64,000 bases of DNA from Pedobacter segetis (GCF_016623585.1 NZ_JAEHFY010000014.1:1-64000), one strand, 5' to 3'. Counted from the stretch's first letter, positions 1-8,827 are shown. Notes: generated from the sequence alone by a model not told the origin. Numbers and translations are program-made.

Positions 1-276
1 ACGGCATAATCTTTTGGTTTGATTGACATGATTGTTGAGCATACCACTTTGTTATAAATATTTGAATCCTACGGATTCTGGTATAGGTTAAATATGTTGA
101 AATTCTTAAAATAAGCTTTTTTTCCACTTAGAACGTTATTTCTAGTGTTAGTTCGCAAAACTTTCATTATGATTTAAAACGGCATAATCTTTTGGTTTGA
201 TTGACATGATTGTTGAGCATACCACTTTGTTATAAATATTTGAATCCTACGGATTTTTGGATAGGTTAAATATGTT
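1..276. repeat. 98-bp direct repeat, two copies (1-98 and 179-276)
   Basis: The sequence starting acggcataatcttttggttt at position 1 recurs at 179. The two 98-bp copies differ only in a few bases after the internal hairpin AATCC-TAC-GGATT (65-77 and 243-255). Copy 1 begins at the window edge, so the array may extend further left. No reading frame crosses it. It looks like a non-coding repeat family rather than a gene duplication. Confidence 0.85.
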
Positions 277-342
277 CATAACATTAAATTTCTTTGATAT
301 TATGTTTAAATGGATGGATTTTCCTTAGATATTAAAACTTTC

Positions 343-664
343 TTATCCCGAAGGGATAATACCTTTATAGGCAATAAACATTTAAATCCTACGGATTCTC
401 TTATGAGGATTTATAATTTTTTTATCCCGAAGGGATAACACATTTATAGCTTGTTTGGATGATTTTGTTCGACCCCGTGGGGGTCGCATAGCGGTTATTA
501 AAATTGTGTTTAATTAAATACCCACAATCAATCATCAACCATTTAGCAAGGTTGGTAGCACAGGTTTGCGGCAAGGATGGTAATGGCGGAATGAAATGAC
601 GGTTAAGCTTTTGAAAAAAGTTTAACGGAACCCCTGAACAGCCTGACCCCGATTTTCATCGGGG
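343..664. repeat. Cluster of REP-like hairpin elements
   Basis: Five short inverted repeats lie here. TTATCCC-GAA-GGGATAA occurs twice (343-359 and 422-438), AATCC-TAC-GGATT once (385-397), CGACCCC-GTG-GGGGTCG once (470-486) and CCCCGAT-TTTC-ATCGGGG once (647-664). All have perfect stems and 3-4 nt loops, and none has a long T-tract. They resemble the extragenic palindromes (REP/BIME) of Bacteroidota. Positions 1-691 contain no supportable gene. Confidence 0.7.
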
Positions 665-691
665 TGCCGCCCAAATTATTATTTTAAAGCA

Positions 692-1708
692 CTAGGAAAT
701 TATCTTTTCTTTTGGTTTTTGAAAGCTATAGATCAAATAGACCAATGCGGGGAGAATGAAGATACTGCCCGCTATTAAGGCCCAAGCCAAAGCATCTATG
801 GTTTTGGCATTCCCCTGTTCTTCTAATAAGGATAAAGAGCTCCCGTTTTTTAGCAAGATGATGTTTGGATAATGTTTCCAGGTGGTTATCAATAAAATCA
901 TGGTGATTTGAAAACCAGCCAGAACCCTCATCAGATTTGTTTTATCGGTGTTCCATAAGTTCCATAGAATAACAACGGAAACGGTAGCTAAACTAAATGC
1001 GGTTATCCCCACAGAATTTCCAAATACCCAATCTAATAATGGGATCTTTTCATACAAAGAAGCTAAAAAAACCAGACCTCCGCATAAAATGGCGGCGATA
1101 TTAAAAGTTTTCGCTTTTCTTATAAACCTTATTCTCTCTTCAAGGTTTTCTGTTTGCCCGATAATAAATATGGCCGCTAGAAACCCACAAATAGCAACCG
1201 TGAACAAACCAACCGTAATAGAAAACCAGTGTAGCCAACTGAAAACATAAGCATCCAAAAAATTTGAAGCTTCGGTGTCAATCCTTCTTGCAACGGTGCT
1301 TCCTGCTATAATGCCTAAAAACAAAGGAGTGATGAAACTGGAGTAAACGAATATTTTGTTGTAAACTTTTTGCATATCGTCTTTTACGGCATCATAATGC
1401 CTAAAAGTGAAGGCCGTACCTCTGGCGATAATCCCTAAAAGCATCAATACCAATGGTATGTGTACATAAACCGACATGGTTGTGTAAATATTGGGGAAGC
1501 CTACAAATAGAATTACGATGGTGATGATCAGCCACATGTGGTTGGCTTCCCAAACCGGGCCAATTGCCCGGTACATTGTTTTTCTGGTTTTGCTTTTGTT
1601 GGGATAGGAGGTAAAGAGTTCTAAGATCCCAGCTCCAAAATCGGCACCGCCTAAAAGCAAATAAAGCAAAATGGCCATCCATAAAAATATCATTACAACG
1701 TACAGCAT
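692..1708 (-). CDS. cydB: Cytochrome bd ubiquinol oxidase subunit II
   Basis: A 338-aa integral membrane protein with about eight hydrophobic segments and the conserved CydB N-terminus GGADFGAGILELF (about residues 20-32). Length is normal for the family. With CydA it forms the bd-type quinol oxidase, which reduces O2 to water with high affinity in the cytoplasmic membrane without pumping protons. The gene lies 3 nt downstream of cydA on the same strand, so they are co-transcribed. No CydX-like small ORF and no cydCD genes are visible next to it. The downstream side is the gene-free REP region. Confidence 0.95.
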   Translation of the reverse strand: MLYVVMIFLWMAILLYLLLGGADFGAGILELFTSYPNKSKTRKTMYRAIGPVWEANHMWLIITIVILFVGFPNIYTTMSVYVHIPLVLMLLGIIARGTAFTFRHYDAVKDDMQKVYNKIFVYSSFITPLFLGIIAGSTVARRIDTEASNFLDAYVFSWLHWFSITVGLFTVAICGFLAAIFIIGQTENLEERIRFIRKAKTFNIAAILCGGLVFLASLYEKIPLLDWVFGNSVGITAFSLATVSVVILWNLWNTDKTNLMRVLAGFQITMILLITTWKHYPNIILLKNGSSLSLLEEQGNAKTIDALAWALIAGSIFILPALVYLIYSFQKPKEKIIS

Positions 1709-1711
1709 GTT

Positions 1712-3028
1712 TTAAGGATTAGTTTTATCATACAATTGAGGAACCATTTTTATTTGTCGATAGAGCATAAAAACTACGATAACCGCTAGAGAGAAATAAA
1801 CCGCAGAGAATAAATAAAAAGAATATTGTATGCCCGGCATTGGTGTTACGGCATCTTTTGTTCGCATTACGCCGTTAATTATCCAAGGTTGTCGGCCTAC
1901 TTCTGTTACTACCCAGCCAGCTTCAACGGCTATAAAGCCTAGAGGTGTGGCTAATACAAATAGCTTTAAAAGCCATTGCTGTTTGAGCCAACTTTTCTTT
2001 TTAAACAATGCTATAAAATAAGCAAAAGCAATTCCCATCATGATCATCCCTAAAGCAACCATTATTTGAAATGCGTAATGCGTGATGGCAATTGGGGGTT
2101 GGTTTTCTTTTGGGATTTGATCTAAACCGGTAACTTCAGCTTTAAAATTGCCCTTGGCCATAAAACTTAAGGCACCGGGGATTTTAATGGCGTAATCTAC
2201 TTTTTGATTTTTAACATCTGGGATGCCACCAATAATTAACGGTGCCGATTTTTCTGTATGGAAATGCGCTTCCATTGCCGCTAGTTTGGCAGGTTGAGAT
2301 TTGCCGACAAATTTTGCGCTGATATCTCCGCTTAGGGGTTGCATAACCGCGGCAATTGTACCAAAAACAGCTGCGATCTTAAATGATTTGGCATGAAAAG
2401 CAACATTCTGTTTCCTCAAGATCATAAGTGCATGGATGCCAGCTACGGCAAAACCCGTTGCCGCAAAAGCTGCAATACTCATGTGTAAAGCTTGTGAAAA
2501 CCAAGCATCGTTAAACATTGCCGCAAGAGGATCTATGTTGATATATTTCCCATCAACATAATCAAAACCAGCAGGGGTATTCATCCAAGCGTTTGCAGCA
2601 ACTACCAAAACACCTGACAACAAGCCACTTACACCAACAATTACCCCTGTAAACCAATGAAACCATTTATTAAAGCGATCCCAACCATAAAGAAAGAAAC
2701 CCAATGCAATGGCTTCAATAAAAAATGCTGTTCCTTCTAAAGAGAATGGCATCCCAAAAATAGGGCCTGCGTGTTCCATAAATTTTGGCCAAAGCAATCC
2801 TAATTCAAAAGAGAGTACAGTGCCAGAAACTGCACCAACCGCAAAAAATATCGCTACGCCTTTGCTCCAAGCCTTGGTGATATTTTTATAAGAAACATCG
2901 TTGGTTTTTAAATATAGATAATGGGAAACTGCCATAAAAAATGGCATTACCATCCCAATACAAGAAAATATAATATGGAAACCCAATGAAAGGGCCATTT
3001 GCGAACGGGCTGCTATAAAATCGTTCAT
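1712..3028 (-). CDS. cydA: Cytochrome bd ubiquinol oxidase subunit I
   Basis: A 438-aa polytopic protein. The haem b595 ligand is His18 in the N-terminal helix (GFHIIFS). LEGTAFFIEAIALGFFLYGW carries the two conserved glutamates, and GWVVTEVGRQPW is the family signature near the C-terminus. It is shorter than the 522-aa E. coli protein, which fits the short-Q-loop class. It carries haems b558, b595 and d together with CydB and oxidises menaquinol in this type of organism (inference). It is the first gene of the cydAB pair, and a TAnnTTTG box lies 24 nt upstream of the start (3052-3059). Confidence 0.96.
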   Translation of the reverse strand: MNDFIAARSQMALSLGFHIIFSCIGMVMPFFMAVSHYLYLKTNDVSYKNITKAWSKGVAIFFAVGAVSGTVLSFELGLLWPKFMEHAGPIFGMPFSLEGTAFFIEAIALGFFLYGWDRFNKWFHWFTGVIVGVSGLLSGVLVVAANAWMNTPAGFDYVDGKYINIDPLAAMFNDAWFSQALHMSIAAFAATGFAVAGIHALMILRKQNVAFHAKSFKIAAVFGTIAAVMQPLSGDISAKFVGKSQPAKLAAMEAHFHTEKSAPLIIGGIPDVKNQKVDYAIKIPGALSFMAKGNFKAEVTGLDQIPKENQPPIAITHYAFQIMVALGMIMMGIAFAYFIALFKKKSWLKQQWLLKLFVLATPLGFIAVEAGWVVTEVGRQPWIINGVMRTKDAVTPMPGIQYSFYLFSAVYFSLAVIVVFMLYRQIKMVPQLYDKTNP

Positions 3029-3051
3029 TTGGTTATGTTTTTATTACCATG

Positions 3052-3059
3052 CAAATTTA
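3052..3059 (-). promoter_or_regulatory. -7 promoter box of cydA
   Basis: Read on the minus strand this is TAAATTTG, an exact match to the Bacteroidota -7 consensus TAnnTTTG, 23 nt before the cydA start codon. No well-spaced -33 TTTG is evident, so this rests on one element. Confidence 0.4.
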
Positions 3060-3269
3060 CATAATAACAAATGTGCTGATGAAGATTTACAGCTTTGTAT
3101 TTAATTTATAGTGATTATTGATTAGAAAAGATGTTGTTTTAAATAAGGACGTTATTCTGGATTTATTTCAAAATCATTCAATAACAAGTTCCCATTTAGA
3201 TTGTTAGTCTGCAGATCAGATGCTGAAATAAATTCAGCATAAAAAATTTTGCTTTTAAGATGTCTTCTT

Positions 3270-3307
3270 TAATTATAGCCCATGGCTTAAGCCATGGGCT
3301 ATAATTA
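3270..3307. terminator. 38-nt perfect palindrome between pepF and cydA
   Basis: Positions 3270-3307 are a perfect self-complementary palindrome centred on TTAA (core AGCCCATGGCTTAAGCCATGGGCT). It starts 3 nt beyond the pepF stop codon. RNA from either strand would fold into one hairpin of up to 17 bp. There is only a short AT-rich tail, so it may act as a terminator or 3'-end stabiliser for pepF, or be a dispersed palindromic repeat. Confidence 0.6.
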
Positions 3308-3310
3308 TAA

Positions 3311-5017
3311 TCAATCTAATTTCTCTAGTTCTAATCTTACAAAATCCATTAATTCTTTAATGTATGGTGCGCTAAAATTAAATGCTATCCCAGCAGTTTC
3401 ATAAATGGTTTTCATGTCTTTTGTATATCCTAATTTTAAAGCTTCCATATAATTTGAAAGGCCTTTTTTTGGATTTTCTTTATAATTTTTCCAGACTGCT
3501 ATTGCCCCAAGTTGCGCAATGGCATATTCTATATAATAAAATGGAACTTCAAAAATATGTAGTTGCTTTTGCCAAAGGTTTTCCATGGCTTCTTGATGCC
3601 CGCTCCAATCTACAAAATTTGCCCCAAACCTGTTAAATATTTTAGTCCAAGCTTGTGTTCTTTCTTCGGTTGTATGATTTGGATGTGTGTAGATCCAATG
3701 TTGGAAAGAATCTATCACGGCTACCCAAGGCAGGGTTTTTAAAACATCTTTTAATTGATAGCGTTTTGCTCTTTTTAATTCTTCTTCGTTTTTAAAAAAC
3801 TCGTCCCAATGGTCCATAGAAATCAATTCCATGCTCATAGATGCCAATTCTGCTACTTCAGAAGGGCAATGTTTAAAGTCGTTAAGTTCTAAATTGGCCG
3901 TTAAAAAAGTATGTATAGCGTGGCCACCTTCATGTACCATTGTTGTTAGATCTCTAAAAGAATTTGCCGAATTCATGAAAATAAACGGTGCACCGGTTTC
4001 TGATAATGGATAATTGTAACCCCCGGGCGCTTTTCCTTTTCTACTTTCAACATCAAAAAGGTTGTTCTCTTTCATTATTTCTAAACGGGAACCTAAATAG
4101 CTGTTTAACTTGTTGAAACAATTTATTGTTTTTTCGATCAGCTCAATACCATTTTCAAATGGTTTTAAAGCTGCTTTTCCAGATGTATCAACTTCTGTAT
4201 CCCAGGGTTTAAGCGTCTCTAATTTTAAAAGTTTTTTTCTTTCATCCGCTTGCGCTGATAATAATGGGACAACTTCTTTTTCTATTGCATCATGAAAATC
4301 AAAACAATCTTGCGGCGTGTAGTCAAATCGGCCCAGAGCCTGAAACATATAATCCCTAAAATTATCGAAACCAGCATTTAAGGCAACTTGGTGGCGTAAA
4401 TCTTTTAGCTTATTAAATAAACCATCAAGCTTATCTTTATCTTCTAGCCTTCTTGCTGTAATACCTTCCCAAGCTTCTTTTCTAGTATCACGATTTAAGT
4501 CTTTTAAGAAATTAGATGCTTGCTCTAAAGTATATTCTTGTCCGTTAAGCGTTACAGACATTGCGCCGGTAATGCCTTGATACTTTTGTTGTTCTACCTG
4601 TAATTCTGTTTGTAAGGGGATATTTTCTTCTCTGAATAATTCTAATGCTTTTCTTACTCCACGCAGATATATAAAGTATTTTTCTTGGTCTAAATCTTTT
4701 ACAAACTCAGAGTGGTTTAGTTTTTTGTTTAGCTCATTACCTATCGGGGCTATTTTTGGCTCAATTTCGGTAGCAAAATATTGGAAAGATTTTACCAGAT
4801 CATGATTTGCCGTATCGCAACTCATTTTAATATATCGCCATGCAAAATCTTCTTCTAAAGCGGCTTCAACCTCGCTTTTATCTGCAAGCCATTGCTCTAA
4901 ATTATCAACTGAGGTAATCTTTCTATTTAGAAGTTCATCAAATATAGGTTCTAAAGTTTCCCAATCTATATTCAAATCTTGGGGTAAATAATTTCTTTTT
5001 GCTTTTTCTAAAATCAT
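3311..5017 (-). CDS. pepF: M3-family oligoendopeptidase F-type metallopeptidase
   Basis: A 568-aa protein with the zinc motif HEGGH (in MVHEGGHAIHTFL, about residue 360) and a downstream glutamate helix (SEVAELASMSMEL, about 388), the M3/PepF arrangement. There is no signal peptide, so it acts in the cytoplasm on oligopeptides. Length matches the family. Its ATG overlaps the stop of the upstream UbiA-family gene by four bases (ATGA), which implies translational coupling, and it is the last gene of an engB-ubiA-pepF transcription unit. A 38-nt palindrome follows the stop. Confidence 0.92.
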   Translation of the reverse strand: MILEKAKRNYLPQDLNIDWETLEPIFDELLNRKITSVDNLEQWLADKSEVEAALEEDFAWRYIKMSCDTANHDLVKSFQYFATEIEPKIAPIGNELNKKLNHSEFVKDLDQEKYFIYLRGVRKALELFREENIPLQTELQVEQQKYQGITGAMSVTLNGQEYTLEQASNFLKDLNRDTRKEAWEGITARRLEDKDKLDGLFNKLKDLRHQVALNAGFDNFRDYMFQALGRFDYTPQDCFDFHDAIEKEVVPLLSAQADERKKLLKLETLKPWDTEVDTSGKAALKPFENGIELIEKTINCFNKLNSYLGSRLEIMKENNLFDVESRKGKAPGGYNYPLSETGAPFIFMNSANSFRDLTTMVHEGGHAIHTFLTANLELNDFKHCPSEVAELASMSMELISMDHWDEFFKNEEELKRAKRYQLKDVLKTLPWVAVIDSFQHWIYTHPNHTTEERTQAWTKIFNRFGANFVDWSGHQEAMENLWQKQLHIFEVPFYYIEYAIAQLGAIAVWKNYKENPKKGLSNYMEALKLGYTKDMKTIYETAGIAFNFSAPYIKELMDFVRLELEKLD

Positions 5018-5874
5018 AAATGGTGTCTGTAATAAATATCAAATAAAAAACATACGGCAAAGGCAACAGAAGCTATGCCGTTGGTAGTCATAAAGGCAAA
5101 ATTTACCTTACTTAAATCGGTTGGTTTTACCAATTGATGCTGGTAAACCAACATCCCAATAAAAATAGCTAAACCAATAAAATAAGGCCATGCCAATGGA
5201 GTGAAAAATAATGGTGCAATAACAAAAATGGCGGCAAAAAAATGTAAAATGTTACTGACCATTAAGGCGTTTTTCTTGCCTAAATAGGAGGGAATAGAAT
5301 GTAGGTTTTCTGTTAGATCAAAATCTTCATCTTGGAGTGCATAAATAATATCGAAACCGCTTACCCAACATAAAACCGCTAAAGAAAATAAAATTGGCAG
5401 CAATGCAAACTCTCCGGTTACTACCAAATATGCGCCAATAGGAGCGAGGGAAAGGCCAAGGCCAAGAACCAAATGACAAAGTGCCGTAAATCTTTTTGTT
5501 GCGCTGTATCCCAAAACCACCAATAATGCAACTGGCGATAGAAAGAAGCATAATAGGTTAATGAACCAAGTAGCGCCAATAAAAAGTAAGCAATTGATGA
5601 TGGTAAATAGCAAAGCGCTTTTTGCGGTTATTCTTCCGGAAGGAATATCCCTCACTTTTGTTCGAGGATTTTTAGCGTCAATTTCCCTGTCTAAATAACG
5701 ATTAAATGCCATTGCCGCATTTCTAGCGCAAATCATGCAAATGATCATTAAAATTAACTTTAACCAAGAAAATTGGTGGCTAGTGGTGCTTATGGCCAAA
5801 AAAAAACCGATAAAAGCAAAGGGCATTGCAAATATGGTATGTGAAAACGTTACTAAAGAAAGGTATTTTTTCAT
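5014..5874 (-). CDS. UbiA-family prenyltransferase (menaquinone pathway, MqnP-like)
   Basis: A 286-aa polytopic membrane protein with both aspartate-rich motifs of UbiA prenyltransferases: NRYLDREIDAKNPRT and, later, LQDEDFDLTENLHSIP. They bind the Mg-diphosphate of the polyprenyl donor. I place the start at 5874 (MKKYLSLVTFSH), because the longer reading from 5901 would overlap engB by 14 nt and adds nine unconserved residues. Annotation pipelines call this subgroup 4-hydroxybenzoate polyprenyltransferase. In menaquinone-using Bacteroidota a role in quinone prenylation, for example as MqnP of the futalosine route, is more likely, but the pathway cannot be settled from this window. Confidence 0.85.
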   Translation of the reverse strand: MKKYLSLVTFSHTIFAMPFAFIGFFLAISTTSHQFSWLKLILMIICMICARNAAMAFNRYLDREIDAKNPRTKVRDIPSGRITAKSALLFTIINCLLFIGATWFINLLCFFLSPVALLVVLGYSATKRFTALCHLVLGLGLSLAPIGAYLVVTGEFALLPILFSLAVLCWVSGFDIIYALQDEDFDLTENLHSIPSYLGKKNALMVSNILHFFAAIFVIAPLFFTPLAWPYFIGLAIFIGMLVYQHQLVKPTDLSKVNFAFMTTNGIASVAFAVCFLFDIYYRHHL

Positions 5875-5887
5875 TAAAATTAAGCCA

Positions 5888-6508
5888 TTAGTTTCCTTCA
5901 AACTCGGGGATTACAAAATGTTTATTGATTTCTGTGATCGATTCAAGAACATCTTTTTTACCCAATTGGTTTTCTGCAGAGGTTAAAATCATTTTAGGCA
6001 CCTCTTCAAAAAATTCTGAAAGTTGTTTTTTAAACGCCGCCATATTCTGTTGAGATTTCACGCTACCCTGTTTATCGGCCTTGGTAAAAAGTAAAAAGAA
6101 GGGGATTCCTTTTTCCCCTAGTGAACAACAAAATTCAATATCTATTTTCTGAGGTTCTAACCTGCTATCTATCAACACAAAAACGCATTGTAAACTTTCT
6201 CTTTTCTCTAAATAAAACCTGATGAATTTTGCCCAATCGGCCCTATTGCTTTTAGAACTTTTTGCATAACCATAACCTGGTAAATCTACTATGTACCATT
6301 CTTTGTTTATTAAAAAATGATTGATCAATTGCGTTTTCCCCGGTTTTTGAGATGTTTTTGCCAAACCTTTTACATCTACCAACATATTTATCAATGAAGA
6401 TTTACCAACATTAGAACGCCCTATAAAGGCATATTCTGGCAATATCGGTGGAGGTAGTTTGCTTACTTTGGTATTGCTTACCGTAAACTCGGCAGATCTT
6501 ATAATCAT
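5888..6508 (-). CDS. engB: Ribosome biogenesis GTP-binding protein EngB/YsxC
   Basis: A 206-aa small GTPase with G1 GRSNVGKSS (about residues 30-38), G3 DLPGYGYAK (about 75) and G4 TKADK (about 140), the YihA/YsxC/EngB pattern. The family is a cytoplasmic assembly factor for the large ribosomal subunit and is usually essential. It heads the minus-strand unit engB-ubiA-pepF. The sequence TAATTTTG (6514-6521, minus strand) sits only 5 nt before the ATG, so the transcript may be leaderless or nearly so. Confidence 0.95.
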   Translation of the reverse strand: MIIRSAEFTVSNTKVSKLPPPILPEYAFIGRSNVGKSSLINMLVDVKGLAKTSQKPGKTQLINHFLINKEWYIVDLPGYGYAKSSKSNRADWAKFIRFYLEKRESLQCVFVLIDSRLEPQKIDIEFCCSLGEKGIPFFLLFTKADKQGSVKSQQNMAAFKKQLSEFFEEVPKMILTSAENQLGKKDVLESITEINKHFVIPEFEGN

Positions 6509-6513
6509 AAGAG

Positions 6514-6521
6514 CAAAATTA
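6514..6521 (-). promoter_or_regulatory. -7 promoter box of engB, very short leader
   Basis: On the minus strand this reads TAATTTTG, matching TAnnTTTG, and it ends 5 nt before the engB ATG at 6508. If it is the -7 element, transcription would begin at or within a few bases of the start codon. Confidence 0.45.
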
Positions 6522-6566
6522 CGATTTTTAAAACAGCTTATTAATGATGATAAAAATTAAATCCGT

Positions 6567-6574
6567 TACATTTG
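6567..6574 (+). promoter_or_regulatory. -7 promoter box of the DUF3078 gene
   Basis: TACATTTG matches the Bacteroidota -7 consensus and lies 12 nt before the chosen ATG at 6587. It overlaps the alternative TTG codon at 6572, which argues against starting translation there. Confidence 0.45.
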
Positions 6575-6586
6575 AAAAAAAATGCA

Positions 6587-7456
6587 ATGAAAAAGCTATT
6601 TATAATTATGCTACTTTTTGTTTTCTATTTTAGCGGTAAAGCTCAAGACAAGAAAGAAGAAATAAAAGATGGTTGGGTTAAAAAAGGAAATGTTTCTTTT
6701 CTTTTAAATCAATCTACGTTTAGTAATTGGCAAGCCGGGGGTGAAAACAACCTATCGGGCAATTTGGGTTTAAATTACGATTTCGATTATAAAAAAGCTG
6801 ATTTAACTTGGGATAATAAGCTGATTGCTTCTTACGGATTGGTAAAGACAAAAAATGCCGCTTTTACAAAAAAAACAGATGACCGTTTGGAGTTTAATTC
6901 TTTAATTGGCCAAAAGGCCGGTGGAAACTGGTATTATTCTGGTATTTTAAATTTTAAAACCCAATTTACAAAAGGATATAAATACAATACCGCCGCAGGT
7001 GTAGAAACAAGAACAGAATATACCAATTTCTTTTCCCCTGCTTATTTGAATATCGGCCCTGGCTTTTTATGGAAAAAATCTGATGATCTAAAAGTCAATA
7101 TCTCTCCGGCTGCTTCAAAATTTATCTTTGTTGATAAAAACCTCACATTGCCAGATCAGGCTTATTTTGGTGTAGATGAGGGTAAAACATTTAGATACGA
7201 ACTGGGTTTTTATACTTCTGCCTATTATAAATTTGGTTTGATAGAGAACGTTTCTGCAGAGAATATCTTGAATTTATACGCTAATTATTTGCAGGACCCG
7301 CAAAATATAGACATAGATTACCAATTGAATTTGATGTTGAAGATCAATAAATTTTTGACCACAAATATTGCTTTCCAAACTATTTATGATGATAACGCTT
7401 TTAAAGGTTTCCAAATAAGACAGGTATTTGGGCTTTCTGCAAACGTGGCATTTTAA
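6587..7456 (+). CDS. DUF3078 family outer-membrane/exported protein
   Basis: A 289-aa protein with a signal peptide (MKKLFIIMLLFVFYFSGKAQ) followed by the DUF3078 pattern: a GWVKKGNVSFLLNQSTFSNW start, then alternating aromatic beta strands and a terminal AF. This suggests an outer-membrane beta-barrel. I use the ATG at 6587; a TTG at 6572 would add MKKNA and overlap the promoter box. The family is widespread in Bacteroidota and has no known biochemical function. It is transcribed alone, divergently from engB. Confidence 0.85.
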   Translation: MKKLFIIMLLFVFYFSGKAQDKKEEIKDGWVKKGNVSFLLNQSTFSNWQAGGENNLSGNLGLNYDFDYKKADLTWDNKLIASYGLVKTKNAAFTKKTDDRLEFNSLIGQKAGGNWYYSGILNFKTQFTKGYKYNTAAGVETRTEYTNFFSPAYLNIGPGFLWKKSDDLKVNISPAASKFIFVDKNLTLPDQAYFGVDEGKTFRYELGFYTSAYYKFGLIENVSAENILNLYANYLQDPQNIDIDYQLNLMLKINKFLTTNIAFQTIYDDNAFKGFQIRQVFGLSANVAF

Positions 7457-7512
7457 TAAATTTTAATTTTTTAATGCCAATTACAATTTAAGATCTAAAT
7501 TGCAAGGCTAAT

Positions 7513-7596
7513 GTCCGGGTGGCGAAATTGGTAGACGCACCAGCTTGAGGGGCTGGCGCCCTTTGGGGTGTGGCAGTTCGAATCTGCTCTCGGACA
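7513..7596 (+). tRNA. tRNA-Leu (GAG)
   Basis: An 84-nt class II tRNA. The acceptor arm GTCCGGG pairs with CTCGGAC, anticodon stem CCAGC/GCTGG encloses loop TTGAGGG (anticodon GAG), a long variable arm follows, and the T-arm contains GTTCGAATC. The discriminator is A and CCA is not encoded. A terminator follows directly. Confidence 0.95.
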
Positions 7597-7598
7597 CA

Positions 7599-7636
7599 GA
7601 AAAGCCGCTCTAAAATTAATTAAAGCGGCTTTTTTA
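7599..7636 (+). terminator. Rho-independent terminator after tRNA-Leu
   Basis: AAAGCCGCT pairs with AGCGGCTTT around an AT-rich loop and is followed by a T run. It ends the tRNA transcript on the plus strand. A shorter T run on the other side could also stop hppD transcripts from the minus strand. Confidence 0.8.
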
Positions 7637-7658
7637 GTTTATTATAAACAATTAAGAA

Positions 7659-8762
7659 TTACAAATTTCCCCTCAATTCTTGCTCTCTCTCAATTGCCTC
7701 AAATAATGCCTTAAAATTACCGGCACCAAAAGATTGGGCTCCTTTTCTTTGGATGATTTCAAAAAACACAGTTGGGCGATCTTGCAGGGGTTTGGTAAAA
7801 ATTTGCAATAGGTAACCTTCTTCATCTGTATCTACCAAAATTTTATGCTCTCTTAACAACTTAACGTCTTCATCAATTTCACCAACCCTTTGCAATAAAG
7901 TATCGTAATAAGTATCTGGGGTGTTCAAAAACTCAATCCCATTTGCTTTCAATTTTTTTACCGTATCAACAATATCGGCGGTAGCAATGGCAACGTGTTG
8001 TACGCCTTCTCCTTCATAAAACTCTAAATATTCTTCTATCTGCGATTTCTTTTTGCCTTCCGCAGGTTCGTTTATCGGGAATTTTACATAACCGTTCCCA
8101 TTGCTCATCACTTTGCTCATCAAAGCAGAATATTCTGTAGAAATAGCTTTATCATCAAAAGTTAAAATATTTTTGAAACCCATGGTATCTTCATAAAAAC
8201 CTACCCATTTATTCATTTGGTGCCAACCTACGTTCCCAACACAATGATCTACGTGTAAAAAACCTATTTCTTCTGGATTATACGCCGATTGGTAAGGCTC
8301 AAATCCGGGTAAAAACAAACCATTATAGTTTTTTCTTTCTATGAATAGATGGATGGTTTCGCCGTAAGTATAAATTCCACTCCGTTTTATCTCGCCATTT
8401 TCATCAGATAATGTTTCTGGTTCTAAAAAAGACCTAGCACCTCTTTTAACCGTTTCTTCATAGGCCTTAAAAGCGTCATCAACCCAAAGTGCCAATATTT
8501 TAACACCATCGCCATGCTTCAAAACATGGTGCGATACTGGATGATTTGATCTTAAACCAGAAGTTAATACAAAACGTATTTTCCCCTGCTGGATCATGTA
8601 AGAGGCGGTATCCTTAACACCAGTTTCTGGGCCAGCATAAGCCACGCTTTGAAAACCGAAAGCGGTTTTATAAAAATGAGCCGCTTGTTTTGCATTCCCA
8701 ACATAAAACTCAATATAATCTGTTCCGTTTATGGGTAAGAAATCTTTTAGTTTATTAGTCAT
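7659..8762 (-). CDS. hppD: 4-hydroxyphenylpyruvate dioxygenase
   Basis: A 367-aa vicinal-oxygen-chelate protein. It has an N-terminal half beginning TDYIEFYVGNAKQAAHFYK and a catalytic C-terminal half with iron ligands in HVDHCVGN, GVQHVAIAT and FFEIIQRKG, then the typical C-terminal helix (FGAGNFKALFEAIE). It converts 4-hydroxyphenylpyruvate to homogentisate in tyrosine catabolism. I start at 8762 (MTNKLKDFLPING). The frame stays open to 8828, but the extra 22 residues are encoded by an intergenic direct repeat (TNEP twice) and are not family-like. The next step, hmgA, lies 5' on the same strand. Confidence 0.95.
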   Translation of the reverse strand: MTNKLKDFLPINGTDYIEFYVGNAKQAAHFYKTAFGFQSVAYAGPETGVKDTASYMIQQGKIRFVLTSGLRSNHPVSHHVLKHGDGVKILALWVDDAFKAYEETVKRGARSFLEPETLSDENGEIKRSGIYTYGETIHLFIERKNYNGLFLPGFEPYQSAYNPEEIGFLHVDHCVGNVGWHQMNKWVGFYEDTMGFKNILTFDDKAISTEYSALMSKVMSNGNGYVKFPINEPAEGKKKSQIEEYLEFYEGEGVQHVAIATADIVDTVKKLKANGIEFLNTPDTYYDTLLQRVGEIDEDVKLLREHKILVDTDEEGYLLQIFTKPLQDRPTVFFEIIQRKGAQSFGAGNFKALFEAIEREQELRGNL

Positions 8763-8827
8763 TGGTTCATTGGTATTTTTATTAGGACTAGCTAGTTCAT
8801 TAATCATTGGTTCATTGGTATTTATCA
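8755..8827. repeat. Imperfect direct repeat overlapping the 5' end of hppD
   Basis: The segment cattggttcattggtattt occurs at 8760-8778 and again at 8806-8824 within AT-rich DNA. The two copies encode the repeated NTNEPM of the extended hppD frame, so they belong to the untranslated leader or to a recent upstream start. Confidence 0.6.

Noticed and set aside
5875-5901. Longer start for the UbiA-family gene at 5901
   Set aside because: The extra nine residues overlap engB and are not family-like, whereas MKKYLSLVTFSH at 5874 is the usual N-terminus.
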